64,000 nucleotides of DNA from Streptomyces sp. NRRL B-3428. Lineage in GTDB: Bacteria > Actinomycetota > Actinomycetes > Streptomycetales > Streptomycetaceae. Shown here in pieces: positions 26,690 through 34,833 of this stretch. The position numbers and the translations under genes are program-made. The notes under the pieces are model-generated. The model saw nothing but the letters and a program-made list of their open reading frames with translations. It did not search any database and was not told the DNA's origin. The stretch's first letter is position 1; each line of letters begins with the position of its first letter. The stretch is from contig JOGW01000001.1 of assembly GCA_000721375.1 (NCBI GenBank), positions 310,001-374,000 on the forward strand, written 5' to 3'.

Positions 26690-27900
26690 TTGCCCTCCCA
26701 GTGGGGGTTCTCCCAGATGACGGTCGCGCCCATGCCGAAGCCGACGCACATGGTGGTGAGGCCGTACCGCACCTGCGGCTGCTCCTCGAACTGCCGCGCC
26801 AGCTGCGTCATCAGACGCACACCGGAGGAGGCGAGCGGGTGACCGAAGGCGATCGCGCCGCCGTACTGGTTCACACGCGCGTCGTCGTCGGCGATGCCGT
26901 AGTGCTCCAGGAAGGCGAGCACCTGCACGGCGAAGGCCTCGTTGATCTCGAACAGACCGATGTCCTCGATGGACAGACCGGCCTGGGCAAGGGCCTTCTC
27001 GGTGGCCGGGATCGGGCCGTAACCCATGACCTCCGGCTCGACACCCGCGAAGGAGTACGAGACGAGGCGCATCTTGACGGGCAGGTTGTGCTCGCGCGCG
27101 AAGTCCTCGGAGGCGATCAGCGAAGCCGTGGCGCCGTCGTTCAGACCGGCCGCGTTGCCCGCGGTGACGCGGCCGTGCGTACGGAACGGGGTCTTCAGAC
27201 CGGCCAGGTTCTCGATCGTCGTGCCCGGGCGCATCGGCTCGTCGGCCGTCACGAGACCCCAACCGGTCTCGCCCACCTGGCCGTTGGTGTTGCGCACCGA
27301 GATCGGCACCAGGTCCTGCTGGATCTTGCCGTCGGCGTACGCCTTCGCGGCCTTCTCCTGCGAACGCACCGCGTACTCGTCGGCGCGCTGCTTGGTGATC
27401 GTCGGGTAGCGGTCGTGCAGGTTCTCGGCGGTCATGCCCATGAACAGGGCGGACTCGTCGACCAGCTTCTCGCTCACGAACCGCGGGTTGGGGTCGACGC
27501 CCTCACCCATGGGGTGGCGGCCCATGTGCTCGACACCACCGGCGATGGCGGCGTCGTAGGCACCGAAGGCCACACTGCCGGCGACCGAGGTCACGGCGGT
27601 CAGCGCACCGGCGCACATGCGGTCGATCGAGTAGCCGGGCACGGACTGCGGCAGACCGGCCAGGATTCCGGCGGTACGGCCGAGGGTCAGACCCTGGTCG
27701 CCGATCTGCGTGGTCGCGGCGATGGCGACCTCGTCGATCTTCGCGGGGTCCAGGTTCGGGTTGCGGCGCAGCAGCTCCCGGATGGCCTTGACGACGAGGT
27801 CGTCCGCGCGGGTCTCGTGGTAGATGCCCTTCGGGCCCGCCTTGCCGAACGGGGTGCGGACGCCGTCTACGAAGACGACTTCCTTGACGGTACGAGGCAC
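26686..27900 (-). CDS. fadA: Acetyl-CoA acyltransferase (thiolase)
   Basis: 404 residues with the three thiolase residues: nucleophile Cys96 in 'DRMCAGAL', His354 in 'GAIAFGHPLASSG' and Cys385 in 'TMCVGFGMGA'; 'NEAFAVQVLAF' is also conserved. It cleaves 3-ketoacyl-CoA and should form a complex with the FadB product. GTG 27900 is preceded by GGAGGAG. First gene of the fadA-fadB operon, on the minus strand; a TetR gene lies 120 bp upstream in the same direction. Confidence 0.94.
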   Translation of the reverse strand: MPRTVKEVVFVDGVRTPFGKAGPKGIYHETRADDLVVKAIRELLRRNPNLDPAKIDEVAIAATTQIGDQGLTLGRTAGILAGLPQSVPGYSIDRMCAGALTAVTSVAGSVAFGAYDAAIAGGVEHMGRHPMGEGVDPNPRFVSEKLVDESALFMGMTAENLHDRYPTITKQRADEYAVRSQEKAAKAYADGKIQQDLVPISVRNTNGQVGETGWGLVTADEPMRPGTTIENLAGLKTPFRTHGRVTAGNAAGLNDGATASLIASEDFAREHNLPVKMRLVSYSFAGVEPEVMGYGPIPATEKALAQAGLSIEDIGLFEINEAFAVQVLAFLEHYGIADDDARVNQYGGAIAFGHPLASSGVRLMTQLARQFEEQPQVRYGLTTMCVGFGMGATVIWENPHWEGK

Positions 27901-28022
27901 GATGGCTCTCCTCCAGGGGGTGCGGGATCGCTGCGTACGCACACGCCTGAGCGCGCGCTCACCTCTTCATGCTACTTGCCGGTAACCAATGGCAACAGGC
28001 CCCACGGCCCAAGCGGCGAAGG

Positions 28023-28604
28023 TCACACCCCGACGGGCGTCCCTTCGAGCACCCGCAGCACGGCATCCCGCACCAGTGGCCGGGGCATGGCAGGGGTGTC
28101 GATATTGCAGGCGACGGTCAGCCCGTCCCTGATCAGCAGCAGCAGATCCGCCGTGCGCTCGGCGTCGGGGCCCGGCACTCCGGCCTCGTCGAGCAGGTCC
28201 CGCATCAGCCCCCGGAACCAATCGCGGTAGGCGTCGACCGCCTTCCTCACCGGATGGGCGGCATCGGGATACTCGGCGGCCGTGTTGATGAACGGGCAGC
28301 CCCGGAAGTCCTCAAGGGCGCCGATCTGCCCCATGCGATCGAAGACGGCGAGGACCTTCTCGCGCGGCCCGTCGGCGGTGAGCTGCGCCGCCGCCTCCTG
28401 CTGCATCCGGCTCTGCTCTTCCAGATACGCCAGTACGAGGGCGTCCTTGGCCGGGAAGTGGTGGTAGAAGGTCGCCTTCGCGACCCCGGCCTCCGCGATG
28501 ATCCGGTCGATGCCGACCGTGTGTACGCCCTCCGCGTAGAAGAGGCGCGTCGCGGTGTCGAGGACTCGGGTGCGGGCGGGGCTCTTCGGACTCTTCTCGG
28601 CCAT
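28023..28604 (-). CDS. TetR-family repressor of the adjacent ohr gene
   Basis: 193 residues. The helix-turn-helix is 'GIDRIIAEAGVAKATFYHHF' (about residues 32-51); the C-terminal ligand domain is of the TetR_C type. ATG 28604 faces the Ohr gene across a 96-bp gap holding two matching palindromes, so autoregulation and control of ohr are very likely. Ohr genes are usually under MarR-type OhrR with a redox Cys; here a TetR protein takes that place. One Cys ('RGCPFIN') lies in its ligand domain and might act as sensor, which is inference. Confidence 0.85.
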   Translation of the reverse strand: MAEKSPKSPARTRVLDTATRLFYAEGVHTVGIDRIIAEAGVAKATFYHHFPAKDALVLAYLEEQSRMQQEAAAQLTADGPREKVLAVFDRMGQIGALEDFRGCPFINTAAEYPDAAHPVRKAVDAYRDWFRGLMRDLLDEAGVPGPDAERTADLLLLIRDGLTVACNIDTPAMPRPLVRDAVLRVLEGTPVGV

Positions 28605-28616
28605 GACTTGACCGTA

Positions 28617-28634
28617 CCAGACAGGTCTGTCTAG
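28617..28634. promoter_or_regulatory. TetR operator 1
   Basis: CCAGACAGGTCTGTCTAG contains the dyad AGACAG-GT-CTGTCT and starts 12 bp upstream of the repressor gene start. Confidence 0.85.
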
Positions 28635-28650
28635 TCTGCTGTCCATGGGA

Positions 28651-28668
28651 ACAGACAGACCTGTCTGT
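28651..28668. promoter_or_regulatory. TetR operator 2
   Basis: ACAGACAGACCTGTCTGT is a perfect 8+2+8 dyad repeating the sequence of operator 1, 34 bp away and 32 bp before the ohr start. Confidence 0.88.
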
Positions 28669-28700
28669 CCGATCGAAGACTTCATGTCCGGGAGGACGTC

Positions 28701-29111
28701 ATGAGCGCTCTGTACACCGCGGTGGCAACGGCATCGGGCCGAGAGGGCCGCGCGGTCACCTCGGACGGCAAGCTCGACCTCAAGCTGTCCCACCCCGTGG
28801 AGCTGGGCGGCGACGGCTCGGGCACCAACCCCGAGCAGCTCTTCGCGACGGGCTACGCGGCGTGTTTCGCCAGCGCGATGCAGCTGGTCGCGCGGCAGCA
28901 GAAGGTGGACGTCTCGGATGTCTCGGTGACCGCGGAGGTCGGCCTTCTGAAGCAGGGCGCGGGCTTCGGCCTGGAGGTCACCCTCCGCGTCGAGATGCCG
29001 GACACGATCTCGGCGGAGCAGGGCAAGGCACTTCTCGACGCCACGCACCAGGTCTGCCCGTACTCGAACGCGACGCGCGGCAACATCCCGGTGAACCTCG
29101 TCGTCGAGTAG
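28701..29111 (+). CDS. ohr: Organic hydroperoxide resistance protein (Ohr/OsmC family)
   Basis: 136 residues, the normal Ohr length. Cys55 in 'GYAACFASAM' and Cys119 in 'QVCPYSNATRGN' are the peroxidatic and resolving cysteines, and 'TNPEQLFA' supplies the conserved Glu. Ohr reduces organic and fatty-acid hydroperoxides with lipoylated partners in the cytoplasm. ATG with GGGAGGA upstream. Divergent from a TetR gene with two shared operators, and next to fatty-acid oxidation genes, which fits lipid-peroxide defence. Confidence 0.93.
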   Translation: MSALYTAVATASGREGRAVTSDGKLDLKLSHPVELGGDGSGTNPEQLFATGYAACFASAMQLVARQQKVDVSDVSVTAEVGLLKQGAGFGLEVTLRVEMPDTISAEQGKALLDATHQVCPYSNATRGNIPVNLVVE

Positions 29112-29192
29112 TCGTCCTTACCCGGCTGTGGGCAGTCGTGCCGCTGGGCGGCGCGGGTGGGCACAGCGGCACCCCGCCGGAGGCGAAACGAA

Positions 29193-29232
29193 AGCGGTGC
29201 CCCCACAGCCGATCGGCCGTGGGGGCACCGCT
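29193..29232. terminator. Bidirectional terminator between ohr and RNase D
   Basis: A 14-bp stem (29193-29206 with 29219-29232) around a loop that itself contains GCCGATCGGC; it serves two convergent genes. Confidence 0.92.
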
Positions 29233-29246
29233 GCGTCACGCGAGAG

Positions 29247-30551
29247 TCAGACCGCCTTGGTCGCCGAGAGCGCAGCCACCAGCACAGGTGTCACCTGCTC
29301 GACCTGCCACGCCCGAGCCCCATGAGCCGTGAGCACAGAGGCAACCGCCTCCGCATCCGCCGTGGCCGGCGGCTCCCAGCAGAGCCTCCGCACCGTATCC
29401 GGCGTGATCAGGTTCTCCTGAGGCATGTTCAACTGCTCTGCCAAAGAAGTGACCGCCGCCCGCGCCGCCGCGAGCCGCGCAGCCGCGACCGGATCGCGAT
29501 CCGCCCAGGACCGCGGAGGCGGCGGACCCGCATGCGGCTGCCCCGGCTGCGGCAGCTCCACATCCGGCAGCGCCTTCGCCCGGTCCACCGCCGCCTGCCA
29601 CTGCTCCAGCTGACGCCGCCCCATCCGATGCCCGAACCCGTTGAGCGCGCTCAACGCATGCACGTTCACGGGCAGCGCGAGCGCCGCCTCGACGATCGCC
29701 GTATCGCTGAGCACCTTGCCGGGTGAGACATCGCGCCGCTGCGCGATCCGGTCCCGCGCGTTCCACAGTTCGCGCACGACGCCCATCTGCCGGCGCTTGC
29801 GCACCTTGTGCATCCCGGACGTCCGTCGCCACGGATCCTTGCGCGGCTCGGCCGGCGGCGCCGAAGCGATCGCGTCGAACTCCTGGTGGGCCCAGTCGAG
29901 CTTGCCCTGCCGGTCGAGCTCCTTCTCCAGGGCGTCGCGCAGATCGACGAGCAGCTCGACGTCGAGCGCGGCGTAACGCAGCCAGGGCTCCGGCAGCGGC
30001 CGTGTCGACCAGTCGACGGCCGAGTGCCCCTTCTCCAGTACGAAGCCGAGCACCGACTCGACCATCGCGCCGAGCCCGACGCGCGGGAAGCCCGCGAGGC
30101 GTCCGGCCAGCTCGGTGTCGAAGATGCGCTCGGGGATCATGCCTATCTCGCGAAGGCAGGGGAGATCCTGGGTGGCGGCGTGCAGCACCCACTCGGCATC
30201 CGCGATCGCCTCGCCGAGTCCCGACAGATCGGGGCACGCGACGGGGTCGATCAGCGCGGAGCCCGCACCCGCACGGCGCAGCTGTACGAGATAGGCGCGC
30301 TGTCCGTAGCGATAGCCGGAGGCACGCTCGGCGTCCACCGCGACAGGGCCGGTACCGGCGGCGAAAGCGGAGACCATCTCGGCGAGCGAGGCGGCGTCGG
30401 CGATCACCGGCGGAATGCCGTCACGGGGTTCGAGCAGGGGGGTCGGCGACGCCGCATCGAGAGCTTCGTCGTCCGGAGGGCCGCCCCCGGTGGTGGTGGT
30501 TCGCAGTGAGCTGTGTGAGCTGTCTTCTGCGGTCTCTTGAGCGTCGGTCAC
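29247..30551 (-). CDS. rnd: RNase D-like 3'-5' exoribonuclease with HRDC domain
   Basis: 434 residues. A DEDD exonuclease domain opens with Asp73 and Glu75 in 'VAVDAERASGYRYG', continues with 'ATQDLPCLREIG' and 'DTELAGRLAG', and ends with the Tyr and Asp of 'YAALDVELLVDL'. A HRDC nucleic-acid-binding domain follows ('ARDRIAQRRDVSPGKVL', about residues 265-345). It probably trims tRNA and other RNA 3' ends. The GTG start lacks a ribosome site; TACCCT six bases upstream suggests a leaderless mRNA. Confidence 0.9.
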   Translation of the reverse strand: MTDAQETAEDSSHSSLRTTTTGGGPPDDEALDAASPTPLLEPRDGIPPVIADAASLAEMVSAFAAGTGPVAVDAERASGYRYGQRAYLVQLRRAGAGSALIDPVACPDLSGLGEAIADAEWVLHAATQDLPCLREIGMIPERIFDTELAGRLAGFPRVGLGAMVESVLGFVLEKGHSAVDWSTRPLPEPWLRYAALDVELLVDLRDALEKELDRQGKLDWAHQEFDAIASAPPAEPRKDPWRRTSGMHKVRKRRQMGVVRELWNARDRIAQRRDVSPGKVLSDTAIVEAALALPVNVHALSALNGFGHRMGRRQLEQWQAAVDRAKALPDVELPQPGQPHAGPPPPRSWADRDPVAAARLAAARAAVTSLAEQLNMPQENLITPDTVRRLCWEPPATADAEAVASVLTAHGARAWQVEQVTPVLVAALSATKAV

Positions 30552-30557
30552 TTGTTA

Positions 30558-30563
30558 AGGGTA
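30558..30563 (-). promoter_or_regulatory. -10 box of leaderless rnd transcript
   Basis: TACCCT on the minus strand ends six bases before the GTG start, with no Shine-Dalgarno sequence. Confidence 0.5.
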
Positions 30564-30577
30564 TCCGTGTATGAACA

Positions 30578-30611
30578 GCGCCCGTCGACGGAACGTTCCG
30601 TCGACGGGCGC
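30578..30611 (-). terminator. 34-bp perfect palindrome terminating the response-regulator gene
   Basis: Two uninterrupted 17-bp arms (30578-30594 with 30595-30611), centred on AACGTT, lie just after the stop at 30634. Termination is the simplest role. Confidence 0.8.
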
Positions 30612-30633
30612 GTGAACTATGTCGAACCGGGGA

Positions 30634-31296
30634 TCAGTGGATGATTCCGGTACGCAGGGCCACCGCCACCATCCCGGCGCGGTCACCCGTGCCGAGCTTG
30701 CGGGCGATACGGGCGAGGTGGCTCTTGACGGTCAGTGCGGACAGGCCCATCGAGACGCCGATCGCCTTGTTGGACTGGCCCTCCGCCACCAGCCGCAACA
30801 CCTCGACCTCACGTCCGGACAGTTCGCGGTAGCCGCCCGGGTGGCTCGGGGCGCCCGGGGGACGGCGGTGCATCCGGGAGGCGGCGGCACCGATCTGCGC
30901 CGCACCATGACGGGTGGGCAGGCCGATGTTGGTACGGGTACCGGTGACGACATAACCCTTCACACCGCCGGCGAGGGCGTTGCGAACGGCGCCGATGTCA
31001 TCGGCCGCCGACAGGGCCAGACCGTTCGGCCAGCCCGCGGCGCGGGTTTCGGAGAGCAGGGTCAGGCCCGAACCATCGGGCAGGTGGACATCGGCGACGC
31101 AGATGTCGCGCGGGTTGCCGATGCGGGGACGGGCCTCGGCAATGGAGGACGCCTCGATGACGTCGCGTACACCGAGCGCCCAGAGGTGGCGGGTGACGGT
31201 GGATCGGACGCGCGGGTCCGCCACGACGACCATGGCGGTCGGCTTGTTCGGGCGGTAGGCGACCAGGCTTGCGGGCTGCTCGAGGAGAACGGACAC
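30634..31296 (-). CDS. Orphan NarL/LuxR-type response regulator with degenerate receiver
   Basis: 220 residues. The receiver domain (about 20-135) keeps the phospho-acceptor Asp in 'CVADVHLPDGSG' but has 'VVVADP' where two acidic residues are expected and 'GYVV' where the switch Lys should be. The C-terminal LuxR helix-turn-helix is intact ('LSGREVEVLRLVAEGQSNKA', 'TVKSHLARIARKLG'). No kinase gene is adjacent. GTG 31296 has AGGAGG six bases upstream; a longer frame exists but lacks a site. It sits beside DUF3000 and hemE as in other streptomycetes. Confidence 0.85.
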   Translation of the reverse strand: MSVLLEQPASLVAYRPNKPTAMVVVADPRVRSTVTRHLWALGVRDVIEASSIAEARPRIGNPRDICVADVHLPDGSGLTLLSETRAAGWPNGLALSAADDIGAVRNALAGGVKGYVVTGTRTNIGLPTRHGAAQIGAAASRMHRRPPGAPSHPGGYRELSGREVEVLRLVAEGQSNKAIGVSMGLSALTVKSHLARIARKLGTGDRAGMVAVALRTGIIH

Positions 31297-31425
31297 CAGG
31301 CCTCCTGGGAGTGGGACGGGGAACCGGCTGTGGGGAAGAAGCCGGGCGAACCGTGCTTTCAGGGTCACGTTCGTCTTCGGCACGGTTGCCGCTCGCCTTT
31401 AGCGAATGATCACGAATTAGTGAAA

Positions 31426-31466
31426 CGGGTGGTTTCGTCCGCGCTGACCGCGGACGAAACCACCCG
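31426..31466 (-). terminator. Terminator after the DUF3000 gene
   Basis: An 18-bp perfect stem (31426-31443 with 31449-31466) and a 5-base loop, followed on the minus strand by TTTCACTAATT. Confidence 0.93.
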
Positions 31467-31482
31467 GAGGGCAGTAAAGGCG

Positions 31483-32142
31483 TCAGTGCGCCTGCGGTCC
31501 CCGCCGCTGCGGCAGCGACACCACCGACGCGTCGGGGGCGCCGGCAGGCGGCAGCCCCGCGATCTGGCACAGCAGATCGCACCACGCGGCCAGGTGGGAC
31601 GCCGTGTCCGGGACCCCGCCCATCCCCTCGCGAGGCGTCCAGGACGCGCGGATCTCGATCTGGGACGCCGGCGCCCGCTCGGCGAGACCGCCGAAATAGT
31701 GGGATCCGGCGCGTGTGACCGTGCCGCTCGGCTCGCCGTACGACAGACCGCGCGCCTGCAGCGCACCGGTCAGCCACGACCAGCAGACCTCAGGGAGCAG
31801 CGGATCGGCCGCCATCTCCGGTTCGAGCTCCGCCCGTACGAGCGTCACCAGGCGGAACGTGCCCTGCCAGGCCTCGTGTCCCGACGGGTCGTGGAGAAGC
31901 ACGAGCCTGCCGTCCGCCAGGTCGTTGCCGTCCTCGACGACGGCCGCTTCCACGGCGTACGCGTACGGCGCGAGCTTCTTCGGCGCCGGTACCTGCTCGA
32001 TCTCGATCTCCGGCCGCAGCCGCGCCCCACGCAGTGCGTCCGTGGCCGCGCGGAACGGAATCGGCACGGCTTGCGCCGCATTCGGCTCCGTACTGTCCAT
32101 CCCCTCAGCACCCTCCGACAGTTTTCCCTGTGCCGCAGCCAT
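31483..32142 (-). CDS. DUF3000 family protein
   Basis: 219 residues of an actinobacterial family of unknown function. Visible blocks: 'PFRAATDALRGARLRPEIEI', 'LLHDPSGHEAWQGTFRLVTL', 'WSWLTGALQARG' and 'IEIRASWTP'. No signal peptide or membrane segment, so cytoplasmic. Divergent from hemE with 91 bp between the starts. The ATG lacks a ribosome site; TAACCT seven bases upstream indicates a leaderless message. Confidence 0.8.
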   Translation of the reverse strand: MAAAQGKLSEGAEGMDSTEPNAAQAVPIPFRAATDALRGARLRPEIEIEQVPAPKKLAPYAYAVEAAVVEDGNDLADGRLVLLHDPSGHEAWQGTFRLVTLVRAELEPEMAADPLLPEVCWSWLTGALQARGLSYGEPSGTVTRAGSHYFGGLAERAPASQIEIRASWTPREGMGGVPDTASHLAAWCDLLCQIAGLPPAGAPDASVVSLPQRRGPQAH

Positions 32143-32149
32143 GCGGGGA

Positions 32150-32155
32150 AGGTTA
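32150..32155 (-). promoter_or_regulatory. -10 box of leaderless DUF3000 transcript
   Basis: TAACCT on the minus strand ends seven bases before the ATG at 32142, with no ribosome site. Confidence 0.5.
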
Positions 32156-32233
32156 AGGGGAACGAGGCGCTCGTGCGGTCACAGACACTCGGGCCGGGCC
32201 TGGCACTTCACGGCACATGGGAGACTTTCGGGT

Positions 32234-33298
32234 GTGAGTGCCATGGACAGCCCCAAGGGCCAGCAGAGCAAGACGTACGAATCCGCCTTCATGAAGGCGT
32301 GCCGGCGCGAGGAAGTACCGCACACTCCCGTGTGGTTCATGCGGCAGGCCGGGCGCTCACTTCCCGAGTACCGCAAGGTGCGCGAGGGCACCGCGATGCT
32401 CGAGTCGTGCATGATGCCGGAGCTCGTCACCGAGATCACGATGCAGCCGGTGCGCCGGCACAACGTGGACGCGGCCATCTACTTCAGCGACATCGTCGTT
32501 CCGCTCAAGGCGATCGGGATCGACCTCGACATCAAGCCCGGCATCGGCCCGGTCGTCGCCGAGCCGATCCGTACGCGCGCCGACCTCGCGCGGCTGCGGG
32601 ACCTGAGCCCCGAGGACGTCCCGTACGTCACCGAGGCGATCGGGATGCTGACCGAGGAGCTCGGCTCGACGCCGCTCATCGGGTTCGCCGGTGCGCCGTT
32701 CACGCTCGCGAGCTATCTCGTCGAGGGCGGTCCGTCCCGTAACCACGAGCACACCAAGGCCATGATGTACGGCGACCCGCAGCTGTGGGCCGACCTGCTC
32801 GACCGGCTCGCCGAGATCACCGGCGCCTTCCTGAAGGTGCAGATCGAGGCGGGCGCGAGCGCCGTACAGCTCTTCGACTCGTGGGTGGGCGCCCTGTCGC
32901 CCGCCGACTACCGCGCCCAGGTCATGCCGGCCTCCACCAAGGTCTTCGACGCGGTCGCCGGGTACGGCGTGCCGCGCATCCACTTCGGTGTCGGCACCGG
33001 TGAGCTGCTCGGGCTGCTCGGCGAGGCCGGTGCGGATGTCGTCGGCGTCGACTGGCGCGTGCCGCTGGACGAGGCCGTTCGCCGCGTCGGCCCCGGCAAG
33101 GCGCTGCAGGGGAACCTGGACCCGGCGGTCCTGTTCTCCACGACCGAGGCCGTCGAGGCGCGCACCCGTCAGGTGCTGGACGCCGCGGCCGGTCTCGAAG
33201 GCCATATCTTCAACCTCGGCCACGGTGTCCTGCCGACCACGGACCCGGACGCGCTGACGCGGCTCGTCGAGTACGTGCACACGCAGACCGCGCGTTAG
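32234..33298 (+). CDS. hemE: Uroporphyrinogen decarboxylase
   Basis: 354 residues. 'PVWFMRQAGRSLPEYR' near residue 29 is the UroD signature with the substrate-binding Arg; 'YFSDIVVPLKAIGIDLDI' and 'GFAGAPFTLASYLVEGG' are also diagnostic, and 'FNLGHGVLPTTDPD' closes the domain. It decarboxylates uroporphyrinogen III to coproporphyrinogen III, the substrate of CgoX encoded 8 kb away. GTG 32234 was preferred over ATG 32243 because GGGAGA lies at the right distance. Confidence 0.95.
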   Translation: MSAMDSPKGQQSKTYESAFMKACRREEVPHTPVWFMRQAGRSLPEYRKVREGTAMLESCMMPELVTEITMQPVRRHNVDAAIYFSDIVVPLKAIGIDLDIKPGIGPVVAEPIRTRADLARLRDLSPEDVPYVTEAIGMLTEELGSTPLIGFAGAPFTLASYLVEGGPSRNHEHTKAMMYGDPQLWADLLDRLAEITGAFLKVQIEAGASAVQLFDSWVGALSPADYRAQVMPASTKVFDAVAGYGVPRIHFGVGTGELLGLLGEAGADVVGVDWRVPLDEAVRRVGPGKALQGNLDPAVLFSTTEAVEARTRQVLDAAAGLEGHIFNLGHGVLPTTDPDALTRLVEYVHTQTAR

Positions 33299-33303
33299 TC
33301 CCA

Positions 33304-33320
33304 GGAACCTCGGAGGTTCC
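33304..33320. promoter_or_regulatory. 17-bp palindrome before the CHH-CP gene cluster
   Basis: GGAACCTCGGAGGTTCC is a perfect odd palindrome, just after hemE and 19 bp before ATG 33340. It could be a small hairpin ending hemE or an operator; the GGAGG inside it is too far from the ATG to be an ideal ribosome site. Confidence 0.4.
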
Positions 33321-33339
33321 GCCGCGCGTCGTACCGTGC

Positions 33340-34833
33340 ATGATCGTCATTCCTGATGCACGGACGGCTGCGTTGTACGAGCAGTGGCGGCATGTGCACT
33401 CCACGACCGAGCAGTCCGTGGCCGAGCCGCTGGCTCTCGAGTGCATCAGCGGTCTCGCCGCCGAACCGGGCGGCGGGACCGCGCACCTATGGGTCGCCGG
33501 GCTCGCCGAGATGGCCGGATATCTCTCGCGCCGCCCGGAGCCGGAGACCGCCAGGGCCGCTGTCGCCGCGCTGGTCGCCGCGGCGGACGCCCTGGACGTG
33601 GGGGAGTGCGGGCATGAGACGCATCCGTACGAGGTGGAGCTGGCCGGGCTCGACGAGGACGACGCCCCGAGCGGCTGGTCTCTGATCGGCGAGCGACCCG
33701 AAGTGCCCCGTGCGGAAGCCGACCTGTGCCCGCGCAATGTGGCCGGTGTGGCGCGGATCGCCGCCGATGTGATCGCGCCGTTCTCGGCGCCCGGGGTACC
33801 GGTGGCGGTGTCCGCGGACCACGAGAGCGACGTGGCGGAGCTGCTCGACTTCCTCAACGACCACCCCACCGGCGAGCCCGCCATCACGATCGAGGCCAAC
33901 GCCTGGGCTCCGTCGGCGGGCAGCAACAGGGGAGTGCTCGCCGGGTACGTCATCACCCAGCACGTGTCGACTCCGTACGTCTTCTACCGCATCGGTGTCC
34001 GGCCGGTCTTCGACGCCATGATCGAAGGGCTCGGGAAAGCCCTGGCGATGCTCGCGGACATCGACGTCCCCTGTGAGCACGCGGGCGGCGAGCACCCGGA
34101 CCTGGAAGACCTCTACTACGAGACCGAGGCCGAGATCGCCTGCCACATACGGACTCCGGGCGGCCGCGCGTATCTCGCCGAGAACGCGCTCGACGAGGGC
34201 GAGGGCGCGATGTGGGTGTGCCCGGGCTTTCTGCGGGAGCTGGCCGAGGACGCGCTGGGACAACTGCGGCCCCGGTACGCCGAGTTGTTCGCGGGCCGGG
34301 ATCTCGAAGGTCTCGACGCGCGGTTCGTACGGCCCGACGGGCGGCTGGACATCGACGCGCTGACCCGGGTGATCTCCGAGGCCGAAAGCCTCTACGACTC
34401 CGGTACGGCCGGTGAGAACGCCGGGTTGTGGGCGGCCCGCCGGCATGCGGCCGCCACGGATCCGCAGGAGCGCATGGTCCTGCTGCACCTGGCGCTGTGG
34501 AGCGCCTTCGTGCTCGACCTGCCGTACGGTGTCGGGCGCGAGGTGCGCGCACTGCTGCGCGCCGTCGACACCGCGCCCCTCGACCAGGATTGCCCGCACG
34601 GCGACGGCCACCCCGACGCGTACGACTGCTGGCGCCCCGAGGAACTGAAGCGGCACCTCGACCATCTGTACGCGCCGGGGGAGTTCGCCGCTGCGGAGGG
34701 CGCCTTCGCGCCGGACGTGTGGGGCTGCCCGCGACTGCTCGCCGTCCTCGCGCGGGAACCGATCGAGAGGATGGACGAGGCGTACGAGGAGATGGACGAG
34801 GAGGACGGCGATGAAGAGTCCGCTCTCCGCTGA
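33340..34833 (+). CDS. Unknown protein with three CHH-CP repeat modules
   Basis: 497 residues, no signal peptide or membrane segment, strongly acidic C-terminus. Three motifs of the form Cys-x-His-(2 to 4)-His-Pro occur at Cys90/His92/His95, Cys245/His247/His252 and Cys418/His420/His424, each followed 40-49 residues later by Cys-Pro (Cys130, Cys294, Cys463) and an amphipathic helix. The same module appears once and twice in the next two genes, so these are paralogues. A structural metal site is a natural guess but not proven. The family is not one I recognise. It follows hemE by 41 bp and overlaps the next gene by 23 bp. Confidence 0.75.
   Translation: MIVIPDARTAALYEQWRHVHSTTEQSVAEPLALECISGLAAEPGGGTAHLWVAGLAEMAGYLSRRPEPETARAAVAALVAAADALDVGECGHETHPYEVELAGLDEDDAPSGWSLIGERPEVPRAEADLCPRNVAGVARIAADVIAPFSAPGVPVAVSADHESDVAELLDFLNDHPTGEPAITIEANAWAPSAGSNRGVLAGYVITQHVSTPYVFYRIGVRPVFDAMIEGLGKALAMLADIDVPCEHAGGEHPDLEDLYYETEAEIACHIRTPGGRAYLAENALDEGEGAMWVCPGFLRELAEDALGQLRPRYAELFAGRDLEGLDARFVRPDGRLDIDALTRVISEAESLYDSGTAGENAGLWAARRHAAATDPQERMVLLHLALWSAFVLDLPYGVGREVRALLRAVDTAPLDQDCPHGDGHPDAYDCWRPEELKRHLDHLYAPGEFAAAEGAFAPDVWGCPRLLAVLAREPIERMDEAYEEMDEEDGDEESALR

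Noticed and set aside
30578..30611. 34-bp palindrome as an attachment or recombination site
   Set aside because: It lies immediately after a stop codon with no integrase or mobile gene nearby; a terminator explains it.
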